Shown: one piece after another, positions 1 to 8,237 of the stretch
How the letters are laid out: each line of letters opens with the position of its first letter
Numbering within the stretch: the first letter of the stretch is position 1
NCBI GenBank assembly: GCA_964550345.1
Contig: CAZJYZ010000005.1
Coordinates: forward strand, 1-64,000
Length of the DNA: 64,000 bases
From: JAAEUB01 sp964550345
GTDB taxonomy: Bacteria > Pseudomonadota > Alphaproteobacteria > Rhodobacterales > Rhodobacteraceae
Reading direction: 5' to 3'
Program-made: the position numbers and the translations under genes
Notes under the pieces: model-generated
What the model saw: the letters and a program-made list of their open reading frames with translations, nothing else
What the model was told of the DNA's origin: nothing
Databases searched by the model: none

Positions 1-633
1 GCGCAGGGCGCTTTTCAGGACCGTGCCCATGCTGGCCTCAAGCTCTGCGCGGGTAGCAGGTGGGTTGGGCGAGCGCATCATGGGCAGGAGCAGCAAGGTG
101 GCAAGAATAGCAGCTGCGAACACCATGAAGACCTGATGCCATTGCATGAAACCCAGCAGAAATTCAGCCAAAGGTGCGCCAAAGACCTGGCCGGCAGATC
201 CTGCAGCGGTGGCGATGGCTAATGCCATTGATCGGTTTTCATCGCTGGCCGCACGTCCGACGACAGCAAGTATGACACCAAAGCCTGTGCCAGCGATGCC
301 AAAACCTACGAGGATCTCCAACAGCTGATGCGCTTCGGGAGTGACGGCGAAGGACGACGCAACAAGCCCTGCAGCATAGGTTGCTGCGCCCAGAATAATC
401 GCTTTGCGGTCGCCGATCTTTTCCGCAATGGCGCCAAAGATGGGTTGGCCGATGCCCCAGGCAAGGTTCTGAATGGCAATGGCCAGGGAAAACTCGGCCC
501 TGGCCCAGCCAAACTGATCGGCGATAGGGATCTGGAACACCCCGAAAGAGGCACGAATGGAAAAGCCGACCATGATGATGATGCAGCCAACGACCAGTAC
601 CGGCGTGATAAGAGGAGTGCGTATTTGTGTCAT
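1..633 (-). CDS. MFS transporter, N-terminal half (runs off the left edge)
   Basis: The minus strand is open from the ATG at 633 to the window edge (211 codons, no stop). The translation starts MTQIRTPLITPVLVVG and continues through several hydrophobic spans, with FSIRASFGVFQIPIADQFGW in the first helix/loop region and GIGQPIFGAIAEKIGDRKA, which fits the MFS loop 2-3 signature (G-x3-D-R-K). This is the pattern of a major facilitator superfamily permease of the inner membrane; roughly six helices are present and the C-terminal half lies outside the window. The substrate cannot be told. An in-frame GTG at 660 is an alternative start; neither has a strong ribosome binding site. It is divergent from the hydrolase gene at 761. 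Confidence 0.85.
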   Translation of the reverse strand, partial: MTQIRTPLITPVLVVGCIIIMVGFSIRASFGVFQIPIADQFGWARAEFSLAIAIQNLAWGIGQPIFGAIAEKIGDRKAIILGAATYAAGLVASSFAVTPEAHQLLEILVGFGIAGTGFGVILAVVGRAASDENRSMALAIATAAGSAGQVFGAPLAEFLLGFMQWHQVFMVFAAAILATLLLLPMMRSPNPPATRAELEASMGTVLKSALR

Positions 634-760
634 TGCGGCACGCTGGTCCAGTTTGCGCACGGCGTCAAATCGTTCTTTGTGGCAGGCTGGATAACTATTG
701 GTGATCTTTATTGACGGATTTCATGCTACCTTTGATGAAATCCTTTTGGGGGAGGGCAAG

Positions 761-1567
761 ATGCCGTTTCTGGAAGTTAACGGCGTACGAATCCACTATA
801 CCGATGAGGGTAAGGGCGAAGAAACCATCGTGTTTTCCCACGGATTACTTTTCAGTGGTCACATGTTCCGTGCTCGGGTCGCGGCCCTGAAGGACCGGTA
901 TAGGTGTATCACTTTTGATCATCGCGGTCAGGGGAAAAGTGCGGTCGCACTTAGCGGTTATGACATGGACACATTGTATGAAGATGCGGCGGCGCTGATT
1001 GAGGCGCTGGAGGCAGGTCCTTGCCATTTTGCCGGGCATTCCATGGGGGGATTTGTCGGTATGCGGCTGGCGGCGCGCCGGCCCGAGCTTTTACGTTCCC
1101 TGATCCTGCTCAATACCACGGCCGCACCAGAGCCCAGGGAAAATCACGGCAAATACAGGATGCTGAACTTTATTGCCCGATGGTTTGGTTTTCGCGTGGT
1201 CCTTGGGAAGGTTGCACCGATCATGATTGGTCCGAGCTTCCTGACGGACCAGGCGCGCAAGGATGACCTGCGGTACTGGAAGAACCAGATTGCTGCAGGA
1301 AACAGGATAGGGGTCACGCGCGCTGTGCGCGGCGTTGTTGACCGCAAAGGGGTGCTTGATGAGATCGGAGCGATTGATCAGCCGGTTCTGATTTTGGCAG
1401 GCGCGCAAGACGTGGCAACCATTCCGGCAAAATCTGCACGGATACATGAGTTGATATTCGGATCGGAGCTGGTGACACTCCCGCTTTCTGGTCACTCTTC
1501 AGTTGTCGAAGAACCTGATTTGGTCACTGCCGAGATGGAAAGGTTTTTGGTGGGTGTCGACTCCTGA
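761..1567 (+). CDS. alpha/beta-fold hydrolase
   Basis: A 268-residue protein of the alpha/beta hydrolase fold. Visible parts are the oxyanion-hole HG (FSHGLL, about 26-30), the nucleophile elbow GHSMGG with Ser94, an acid in AGAQDVAT (Asp217) and the catalytic His in LSGHSSVVEEP (His245), so the triad is complete. The start was placed at the ATG at 761, preceded by a GGGGGAGGG ribosome binding site. An in-frame ATG at 698 would add 21 residues with no family counterpart. There is no signal peptide, so it is probably a cytoplasmic esterase or lactonase; the substrate is unknown. zapE follows 24 bases downstream and may be co-transcribed. Confidence 0.9.
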   Translation: MPFLEVNGVRIHYTDEGKGEETIVFSHGLLFSGHMFRARVAALKDRYRCITFDHRGQGKSAVALSGYDMDTLYEDAAALIEALEAGPCHFAGHSMGGFVGMRLAARRPELLRSLILLNTTAAPEPRENHGKYRMLNFIARWFGFRVVLGKVAPIMIGPSFLTDQARKDDLRYWKNQIAAGNRIGVTRAVRGVVDRKGVLDEIGAIDQPVLILAGAQDVATIPAKSARIHELIFGSELVTLPLSGHSSVVEEPDLVTAEMERFLVGVDS

Positions 1568-1591
1568 TCAGGGCCGCGCTATGCGAAAGAC

Positions 1592-2671
1592 ATGACCAAA
1601 GGCCTGCCTGAAATCTATTCTGACCTTGCCGTTGATGGCGAATTGACCGTTGATCCGGCTCAGGAACTTGTGTTGCCGGTGCTGGAGGATATCCGGCACC
1701 ATTTGGAGGCCAGCAATAACCGCCGCCGCGGTATTTTGGGCGGCTTGTTCCACAAGCCTGAAGACGTACCGCAAGGTCTGTATCTTTGGGGCGGCGTCGG
1801 GCGGGGCAAGTCGATGCTGATGGATCTGTTTGTCGGAAACCTGAACATCAAAGGCAAACGTCGGGTGCATTTCCACGCGTTCATGCAGGAGGTGCATGCA
1901 GGGATGCACGAAGCGCGCAAAACCGGCGTTGATGACGCGCTGGCACCCGTGGCCGAGCGCCTGTCGCAGGGCTTGCGTCTGCTGGCGTTTGACGAAATGC
2001 AGATAAACGACATCACCGATGCGATGATCGTCGGACGTTTGTTCGAAAAGCTGATGGCGGCGGGTGTGGTCATTGTAGCAACCTCAAACCGGGTGCCGGA
2101 TGACCTTTACAAAGATGGGCTTAACCGCCAGCTTTTCCTGCCATTCATCGAACTGCTGAAGAAGCGGATGGTTGTGCATGAACTGGCCAGCCCTATGGAT
2201 TATCGCCAAAGGTTCCTGACCGGATCCGAAGTTTATTTCTGTCCGAACGATGTCGATGCCCGTGCCGGAATACAGGCCGCCTGGGATGAGCTTGCAGGCG
2301 GTGTCGGCGAAGCCCTGACGCTTGAAGTCAAGGGGCGTCATGTGGTTTTACCTGCCTTTCGCAACGGGGTGGCGCGGGCCAAATTTTTTGACCTGTGTGG
2401 TCAAATGCTTGGTGCCGCAGATTACCTGACTATCGCCGAGAATATACGGGTGTTGATACTGGAAGATATCCCCCGGTTGGGGCGGTCGAACTTCAACGAG
2501 GCGAAGCGCTTTGTCACCCTGATTGATGCGCTATACGAGGCTCGGGTGCGCTTCATTGCCTCGGCCGCAGCTGAGCCTGAAATGTTATATCTGGAGGGTG
2601 ACGGTGCCTTTGAGTTTGAACGTACCGCCAGCCGGTTGCGCGAAATGCAGGGGCAGGACTGGGGCAGTTAA
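1592..2671 (+). CDS. zapE: cell division protein ZapE / AFG1-family ATPase
   Basis: A 359-residue AFG1/ZapE-type P-loop ATPase. The Walker A motif GGVGRGKS is at residues 67-74 and Walker B is LLAFDEMQ with Asp134-Glu135. The conserved HFHAFMQEVH segment at about 93-102 and ATSNRVPDDLYKDGLNR in the sensor region are diagnostic for this family. In E. coli ZapE associates with the Z-ring and destabilises FtsZ filaments; mitochondrial AFG1 acts in protein quality control. In alphaproteobacteria the gene often sits near TCA-cycle genes, which is not the case here. Length is typical. It is followed on the other strand by a rhodanese pseudogene. Confidence 0.93.
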   Translation: MTKGLPEIYSDLAVDGELTVDPAQELVLPVLEDIRHHLEASNNRRRGILGGLFHKPEDVPQGLYLWGGVGRGKSMLMDLFVGNLNIKGKRRVHFHAFMQEVHAGMHEARKTGVDDALAPVAERLSQGLRLLAFDEMQINDITDAMIVGRLFEKLMAAGVVIVATSNRVPDDLYKDGLNRQLFLPFIELLKKRMVVHELASPMDYRQRFLTGSEVYFCPNDVDARAGIQAAWDELAGGVGEALTLEVKGRHVVLPAFRNGVARAKFFDLCGQMLGAADYLTIAENIRVLILEDIPRLGRSNFNEAKRFVTLIDALYEARVRFIASAAAEPEMLYLEGDGAFEFERTASRLREMQGQDWGS

Positions 2672-2715
2672 GCGGCAAAGCGGCGGAATTTTCCAGGAAT
2701 GCGCCGCTTCTGTGC

Positions 2716-3069
2716 GACCCGCAATCGCTCCTTTGGCAAACTATTCGGGAACCCGCCCGTTACCCAAAAGACCGGTGCCGGTTACCACATGGCTTTCAAA
2801 GAAACTCAGAAGCTCACTTTCACTGACTGTCTCGATTCCGGGCGCTCTGAAACCGGGTGGATGCAAAAGGGGGGACAGGGGCGCGATGTTTTCGTGAAGT
2901 CCGAGGAAAGCCGGTGGCTGGTGTTCTGAATGCGCGATATCCCGATCACTTCTCCGTTGATCGTCACGCTGAACGTGCCCAGCTCGGGCGATATCCTTCT
3001 GTCTTACGCCGTGGCCTGTAAACTTGTGATCACAAATGTGATCAAGGCGCAGAAAGCCAACCGAAACAT
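2716..3069 (-). pseudogene. rhodanese-family exported protein, decayed
   Basis: Read on the minus strand from the ATG at 3069, the frame encodes a signal-peptide-like start (MFRLAFCALITFVITSLQATA) and then hits TAA at 3004-3006 where CAA would give the usual A-Q-D after signal cleavage. The same frame continues as RRISPELGTFSVTINGE and TKTSRPCPPFCIHPVSE; the CPPFCIHP motif is one I recall from small exported rhodanese-like proteins of Rhodobacterales. A -1 shift at about 2840-2848 moves the homologous frame to PGIETVSESELLSFFESHVV, which then meets TAG at 2741-2743 in VPE-stop-FAKG, where Trp is expected. Homology ends at about 2716, so the catalytic rhodanese half is missing. Two stops, a frameshift and a truncation indicate a dead gene. 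Confidence 0.75.
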
Positions 3070-3342
3070 CGTCTTATCCCCTGTCCTACTGTCCTGCTCG
3101 ACAGGTACAAAAAATACTAATTTGGGAGCCTCGCCCCTCATGTTATAATGCTACATATTGGTTTATTTACTTGATTTCGTCAATATTCTGCGTGCCTGCA
3201 TAGGGTGAGTCTACGTAAGTTGAAAAAACTGAGTCGTTTCATTGGCTTGAATCGAAATCAGGGGCCACAGCTTCAGAAAAGCAAAATTTTTTTTCGTGAT
3301 CACAATGAAATTATTGGTGTGAAAAGGGGGAAAGTTCGAAAA
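3070..3342. other. non-coding, AT-rich stretch between rhodanese pseudogene and folC
   Basis: No convincing coding frame, tRNA or terminator was found here. The octamer TGATCACA occurs at 3297-3304, repeating the arms of the inverted repeat at 3027-3044 inside the neighbouring pseudogene. The base composition is clearly richer in A/T than the flanking genes. It may contain the former promoter of the decayed gene. Confidence 0.4.
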
Positions 3343-4617
3343 TCAGCCGTTCTCGCGAAGCACCGCACCGGCCAGGTATAACGAGCCGCAAATGACAATC
3401 CGCGCGTCCGGGTTGTCAGCTGTGATCTGCGCGATTGCGGTGGCAGTGTCTGGCGCTGTTATGGCGCTCAGGCCCGCCTGATGGGCGAATTCGGCTGTGT
3501 CCTCAGCCTTCAGGGTATTTGCCTCACCGGGAATTGACACCGCGATCAGGCTGTCCGCGATCGGGGAAAAGTGTTGCAGAAAGCCTGTGACATCCTTGGT
3601 ATTGAGCATGCCGCAAACCAGATAGGTCGGACGTGGGGGCAGGCCACGCAGAACTTTGGCCAGCGCCTCGCCCGCTGCCGGGTTATGGCCGCCGTCAAGC
3701 CAAAGCTCGGCTCCAGCCGCAGCTTCAACCAGAGGCCCGTGGCGCAGCCGCTGCATGCGAGCAGGCCAGAAGGCATTTGTTACCGCAGTTTCACAGGCTG
3801 TTTCGTCGCAGCCGAATTTGCGCAAGGCGGCCAGAGCCGCGCCTGCATTGTCGACTTGGTGTGCCCCTGGGAGGTTTGGCAGTGGAAGATCGAGAAGGCC
3901 GGTTTCATCCTGAAAAACCAACCTCCCGCGCTCCTCCCAGACATGCCAGTGCTGGCCCTGCGCAATCAGCGGTGCGCCGACACGAGCGGCCTGTGTTTCG
4001 ATCACGTCCATGGCTTCTTCGGGCTGCGGCCCAACGATGCAGGGTACGCCCGGCTTGAGGATACCGGCCTTTTCAAAGGCGATCTTGGCCAGCGTGTCGC
4101 CAAGGAACTGGGTATGATCAATCGAGATGGGGGTGATCACGGTCAGGGCAGGTTTAGCGATGACATTTGTCGCGTCCAACCGGCCACCTAGCCCGGTTTC
4201 CAAAAGCAGATAATCGGCAGGCGTCTCTGCGAAAGCCAGGAAACCTGCTACAGTCGTGGCCTCAAAATAGGTAATCGCCTCGCCGTTATTTGCGGCAATG
4301 CAGCGATCCAGAACCTGTGTCAGAGCCTCTTCGGAAATCAGCGCACCCGCCAGACGGATGCGTTCATGAAAGCGCGCCAGATGTGGGGACGTATAGGCAT
4401 GTACGCGCGCGCCCGTTGCTTCCAGGCCAGCGCGTATCATCGCCTGAGTTGAACCTTTGCCGTTAGTGCCTGCAAGGTGGATGACCGGCGGCAGGCGGCG
4501 TTCGGGGTGGTCCAGAGCTTGCAGTAGTCGCCAGACTCGGTCCAATGTCAGGTCTATGATCTTGGGGTGCAGCGACATCATCCGTTCCAGGATGACGTCG
4601 GAATGCGTCGCGGTCAT
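3343..4617 (-). CDS. folC: bifunctional dihydrofolate synthase / folylpolyglutamate synthase
   Basis: A 424-residue Mur-ligase-type enzyme that adds glutamate to dihydropteroate and to reduced folates in the cytoplasm. The P-loop is HLAGTNGKGST with GTNGKGS at residues 50-56. YFEATTVAGFLAF and LLETGLGGRLDATN are the next FolC blocks, followed by the ISIDHTQFLGDTLAKIAFEK region, and LDGGHNPAAGEAL in the C-terminal domain. The start ATG overlaps the accD stop in ATGA, so the two are translationally coupled. This accD-folC order is common in alphaproteobacteria. Length is normal. Confidence 0.96.
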   Translation of the reverse strand: MTATHSDVILERMMSLHPKIIDLTLDRVWRLLQALDHPERRLPPVIHLAGTNGKGSTQAMIRAGLEATGARVHAYTSPHLARFHERIRLAGALISEEALTQVLDRCIAANNGEAITYFEATTVAGFLAFAETPADYLLLETGLGGRLDATNVIAKPALTVITPISIDHTQFLGDTLAKIAFEKAGILKPGVPCIVGPQPEEAMDVIETQAARVGAPLIAQGQHWHVWEERGRLVFQDETGLLDLPLPNLPGAHQVDNAGAALAALRKFGCDETACETAVTNAFWPARMQRLRHGPLVEAAAGAELWLDGGHNPAAGEALAKVLRGLPPRPTYLVCGMLNTKDVTGFLQHFSPIADSLIAVSIPGEANTLKAEDTAEFAHQAGLSAITAPDTATAIAQITADNPDARIVICGSLYLAGAVLRENG

Positions 4618-5600
4618 TTTTGCGCGGCTTTCTTCAAAGCCTTGTTCGGGGTGCTTGCGGCGCTGGCCTTGGCGGGTTTTTCCCCTTTGGTCTCAGGTGC
4701 ATCCTGCGTGTCGGCTTTCTCGGGCGCGGGCAGATCGCCCAGGACACGCGGTGTTTGCCCAAGTAGCATGCGCAGGATCACCACCAGTTCGTCTTTGAGG
4801 TCCTTACGGTGGGTCACACGGTCCAGCATGCCGTGATCCAGCAGGTATTCGGCGCGTTGGAAACCCTCGGGCAGTTTTTCACCGATGGTTTGTTGAATGA
4901 CGCGTGGGCCTGCGAAACAAATCAGGGCGTTGGGCTCGGCAATATGCACGTCCCCCAGCATGGCATAGCTGGCGGTGACGCCACCAGTTGTCGGGTGGGT
5001 CAGCACCACCACATAAGGAAGCCCGGCTTCTTTCAACATCTGAACCGCTACTGTAGTGCGCGGCATTTGCATCAGCGAAAGAATGCCTTCCTGCATACGT
5101 GCGCCACCGGCGGCGGAAAACAATACCAGCGGGCGTTTAAGGGCAACCGCGCGTTCAGCGGCAGCAATCATCGCATTGCCCACATACATACCCATGGAGC
5201 CACCCATGAAGCTGAAATCCTGCGCGGCAGCAACGATGGGTGTGCGCCCGATTTCACCTTCCGCAACCAACATCGCCTCAGCCTCGCCGGTTTTTTTCTG
5301 CGCCGCCTTCATGCGGTCAGGGTATTTTTTCTGGTCTTTAAAATGCAGCGGGTCGGCGACCGGTTCGGGCACTTCGACATCCGTGTAGATGCCGCCATCG
5401 AACAGCGTGTGAAAGCGTTCGCGCGGCGAGATTGCCATGTGATGATCGCAGTCACTGCAGACATGCAGATTTTCCGTATATTCACGGTGAAAAAGCATGG
5501 TGCCGCATTCCGGGCACTTGGTCCAAAGGTTCTCAGGCACCTCGCGGCGTGAAAACAGCGAGTTAATGGTGGGACGGACGTAGTTTGTGATCCAGTTCAT
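4614..5600 (-). CDS. accD: acetyl-CoA carboxylase carboxyltransferase subunit beta
   Basis: A 328-residue beta subunit of the carboxyltransferase that, with AccA, transfers the carboxyl group from biotin to acetyl-CoA to make malonyl-CoA for fatty-acid synthesis. A four-Cys zinc ribbon lies at the N-terminus (Cys29, Cys32, Cys48, Cys51), followed by the crotonase-like fold with FSAAGGARMQEG and TTGGVTASYAMLGD. The last 45 or so residues, after LGQTPRVLGDLP, form a Lys/Ala/Glu-rich low-complexity tail that is longer than in E. coli AccD. It is first gene of an accD-folC pair. A possible promoter on the minus strand is TTGCAA followed after 16 bases by TTATTT, just upstream. Confidence 0.97.
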   Translation of the reverse strand: MNWITNYVRPTINSLFSRREVPENLWTKCPECGTMLFHREYTENLHVCSDCDHHMAISPRERFHTLFDGGIYTDVEVPEPVADPLHFKDQKKYPDRMKAAQKKTGEAEAMLVAEGEIGRTPIVAAAQDFSFMGGSMGMYVGNAMIAAAERAVALKRPLVLFSAAGGARMQEGILSLMQMPRTTVAVQMLKEAGLPYVVVLTHPTTGGVTASYAMLGDVHIAEPNALICFAGPRVIQQTIGEKLPEGFQRAEYLLDHGMLDRVTHRKDLKDELVVILRMLLGQTPRVLGDLPAPEKADTQDAPETKGEKPAKASAASTPNKALKKAAQK

Positions 5601-5741
5601 CTGGGTTTCGCCTTTGGTTTACCTTAGGTCCAAATAATCAGGGTCAGCGCGGATTGCAATCTCTCACGACAGGCTCAAAGCGCTTGTATAGGGCGCGGAA
5701 GGCGAATATCCCGTGTTTAACAAGATTTTTGGGAGGTCATC

Positions 5742-7472
5742 ATGTCCAGTTCGAACTTTAAGTCCAAATTGCCCAGTCGCCACGTGACTGAGGGGCCAGA
5801 GCGTGCACCGCACCGGTCGTACCTTTATGCCATGGGCCTTTCTGAGGAAGAAATCCACCAACCCCTGGTGGGCGTAGCTACCTGCTGGAACGAAGCAGCC
5901 CCCTGTAACATCGCGCTCAGCCGTCAGGCACAGTCGGCCAAGATGGGTGTGAAACAGGCCATGGGTACGCCGCGGGAGTTTACCACCATCACGGTGACCG
6001 ATGGCATTGCCATGGGGCATGAGGGCATGCGGGCGTCTTTGGCGTCGCGCGAGGCGATTGCAGATTCTGTTGAATTGACCATGCGCGGGCATTGCTATGA
6101 TGCCTTGGTAGGGCTTGCGGGCTGCGACAAGTCCCTGCCGGGGATGATGATGGTGATGGTGCGTCTTAACGTGCCGTCTGTCTTCATTTATGGCGGGTCA
6201 ATCCTGCCAGGCCGCTATAAAGGCAAGGATATCACGGTACAGGACATGTTCGAAGCCGTTGGCCAAAACCAGGCTGGTAACCTTTCCGAAGCAGAACTGA
6301 AGGTGATGGAGGCTGTGGCCTGTCCGTCATCCGGTTCCTGTGGCGGTCAGTTTACTGCCAACACGATGGCGGGGGTTTCCGAGGCGATCGGGCTGGCCTT
6401 GATGAATTCATCTGGTGCACCAGCACCCTACGAAAGCCGCGATCAGTATGGCGAGGCTTCGGGCCGTGCTGTCATGAACCTGTTGGAGAAGAACATTCGC
6501 GCACGCGACGTGGTTACACGCGAATCTCTGATTAACGCTGCCCGTCTGGTGGCTGCGACAGGTGGCAGCACCAATGCAGGCCTGCACCTGCCAGCCATCG
6601 CGCATGAAGCGGGTATCGAATTTTACCTTGAAGACGTCTGTGACATCTTCCGCGAAACCCCCTATTTCGTCGACCTCAAGCCGGGCGGCACCTATGTTGC
6701 CAAGGACCTTTATGAGGTCGGCGGCGTTCCCGTGGTGATGAAAGAGCTGCGCAAGGCCGGTCTGATGCATGAGGATTGTATGACCGCCAGCGGGTATTCC
6801 ATGGGCGAAGAGCTGGACAAAATTGATCGCGAGGCCGACGGGCAGGTGATCTACCCGATCGAGACACCGATTTCCGCCACCGGTGGGGTGGTTGGGCTCA
6901 AGGGTAGTCTGGCGCCGGAAGGTGCGATTGTGAAGATCGCTGGAATGGGCGAAGAAGATATTGTCTTCACCGGCCCGGCGCGAGTGTTCGAATGTGAACA
7001 GGACGCGTTTGAAGCCGTTCAGGCGCGCGCCTATGAAGAAGGCGAAGTTCTCGTCATCCGCAACGAAGGCCCGTCCGGCGGGCCGGGCATGCGTGAAATG
7101 CTTTCAACCACGGCGGCTCTTTCCGGTCAGGGTATGGGCAAGAAAGTTGCGCTGATTACGGACGGGCGCTTTTCCGGTGCGACGCGCGGTTTTTGCGTTG
7201 GGCATGTGGGGCCAGAGGCGGCGCATGGCGGCCCGATCGCACTGGTTGAAAATGGCGACATGATAACCCTGAACGCCATTACCGGTGAGCTGAGTTTTGA
7301 CGTCAGTGACGAAGAGCTGGCCAAACGTAAAGCGAATTGGAAAGGCCCGCGCGAAACGATCTATACTTCCGGGGCGATCTGGAAATATGCGCAGCAGGTC
7401 GGGGCTACCTACAAAGGGGCTGTGACACATCCAGGCGCAAAAGACGAACGCCATATCTACATGGACCTGTAG
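5742..7472 (+). CDS. ilvD: dihydroxy-acid dehydratase
   Basis: A 576-residue IlvD/Edd family enzyme converting 2,3-dihydroxy-isovalerate and -methylvalerate to the 2-keto acids of valine, leucine and isoleucine synthesis. Candidate Fe-S ligands are Cys48 (VATCWNEA), Cys128 (AGCDKSLPG) and Cys200 (SSGSCGGQF), with VTDGIAMGHEGM and TGGSTNAGLHLPA also present. The C-terminal part has EGPSGGPGMREML and TDGRFSGATRGFCVGHV. The length of about 575 and family features fit a dihydroxy-acid dehydratase rather than 6-phosphogluconate dehydratase. A GGGAGG ribosome binding site precedes the ATG. Divergent from accD. The next gene begins 12 bases after its stop. Confidence 0.95.
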   Translation: MSSSNFKSKLPSRHVTEGPERAPHRSYLYAMGLSEEEIHQPLVGVATCWNEAAPCNIALSRQAQSAKMGVKQAMGTPREFTTITVTDGIAMGHEGMRASLASREAIADSVELTMRGHCYDALVGLAGCDKSLPGMMMVMVRLNVPSVFIYGGSILPGRYKGKDITVQDMFEAVGQNQAGNLSEAELKVMEAVACPSSGSCGGQFTANTMAGVSEAIGLALMNSSGAPAPYESRDQYGEASGRAVMNLLEKNIRARDVVTRESLINAARLVAATGGSTNAGLHLPAIAHEAGIEFYLEDVCDIFRETPYFVDLKPGGTYVAKDLYEVGGVPVVMKELRKAGLMHEDCMTASGYSMGEELDKIDREADGQVIYPIETPISATGGVVGLKGSLAPEGAIVKIAGMGEEDIVFTGPARVFECEQDAFEAVQARAYEEGEVLVIRNEGPSGGPGMREMLSTTAALSGQGMGKKVALITDGRFSGATRGFCVGHVGPEAAHGGPIALVENGDMITLNAITGELSFDVSDEELAKRKANWKGPRETIYTSGAIWKYAQQVGATYKGAVTHPGAKDERHIYMDL

Positions 7473-7484
7473 CGGGGGCGGGGC

Positions 7485-8177
7485 ATGCGCGGGCTTCGCC
7501 ATTCCGGCAAGGTAATTCTTGCCGTTGCAATATTGCTGACCTCGGCAGCATGCGAGGGCGGTGGCCAAGGTTTTCTGGCGGGATTGTCGCACGCAAAGGC
7601 ACCTCAAACAACCCGGCTGGCCGCAGGACGCATCAAGGTTCAGGGGCCGGCAGGATTTTGCATAGACAAATCAACCAAGCTGGAAACCACCAGCGGTAGC
7701 TTTGTTGTGCTGGGCTCCTGCGCCTCGATTTCGGGTAACCCTGATGATGCCGTGCCACGCATATTGGCCATGCTTACTGTCACTGTTTCACCCCTTGGAG
7801 AAGTTCAGGCGGCGACACCTGACGGGTTGAAGCGGTTTTTCAGATCGAAAGAAGGACGCGCAGCTCTGGCACAGTCCGGCCAGGCCGATGATGCGCGCCT
7901 CCTGGATATGAAAACGACAGACACGGCCTTGCTGGTGCAAGCCGAGGATACCTCACCCGGGCGGGCCGAGATGCTGGATGATGAATACTGGCGCGGCATG
8001 TTAACGTTGAACGGCCATTTGGTTAGCCTGACCGTCACTGCGTTAAAGACCTATCCCTTTGCCGAACAAACCGGTCAAAGGCTTTTGCGCAGTTTTGTCA
8101 GCTCAATGCAAAATGCTAATCCCGAACCCAAGAATGGCGGTCAGGGGCTGATGGATGTCCTCAATCGTTTGCTCTAG
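7485..8177 (+). CDS. putative lipoprotein of unknown function
   Basis: A 230-residue protein with a lipoprotein signal: basic MRGLRHSGK, a hydrophobic stretch AVAILL and the lipobox TSAAC ending at Cys23. The mature part has two cysteines (FCIDKST and GSCASISG) that may form a disulfide. There is no enzyme motif that I recognise; the sequence looks like a conserved Rhodobacteraceae envelope protein. It starts 12 bases after ilvD, which suggests read-through, and is followed by a 60-base spacer with an imperfect dyad. Function unknown. Confidence 0.75.
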   Translation: MRGLRHSGKVILAVAILLTSAACEGGGQGFLAGLSHAKAPQTTRLAAGRIKVQGPAGFCIDKSTKLETTSGSFVVLGSCASISGNPDDAVPRILAMLTVTVSPLGEVQAATPDGLKRFFRSKEGRAALAQSGQADDARLLDMKTTDTALLVQAEDTSPGRAEMLDDEYWRGMLTLNGHLVSLTVTALKTYPFAEQTGQRLLRSFVSSMQNANPEPKNGGQGLMDVLNRLL

Positions 8178-8216
8178 GGAAACTATTTTGTTTTAAAATG
8201 GAAACAATAGAGTTTC
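8178..8216. promoter_or_regulatory. imperfect dyad with GAAAC half-sites upstream of the 8238 gene
   Basis: GGAAACTATTTTGTTTT (8178-8194) and GAAACAATAGAGTTTC (8201-8216) form an imperfect inverted repeat with outer arms GAAACT/AGTTTC. It lies 22 bases before the next start codon and right after the lipoprotein gene stop. It may act as an operator or a weak terminator. A related GAAAC-TATT-GTTTC palindrome occurs at 12480-12493. Confidence 0.3.
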
Positions 8217-8237
8217 ACAGGAGCGATTCCGTCACGT

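Noticed and set aside
2930..3148. 72-codon plus-strand frame
   Set aside because: It is the antisense shadow of the rhodanese pseudogene, whose minus-strand reading has recognisable motifs.
4809..5552. 247-codon open frame opposite accD
   Set aside because: accD shows zinc ligands and catalytic blocks; the opposite frame has no family features.
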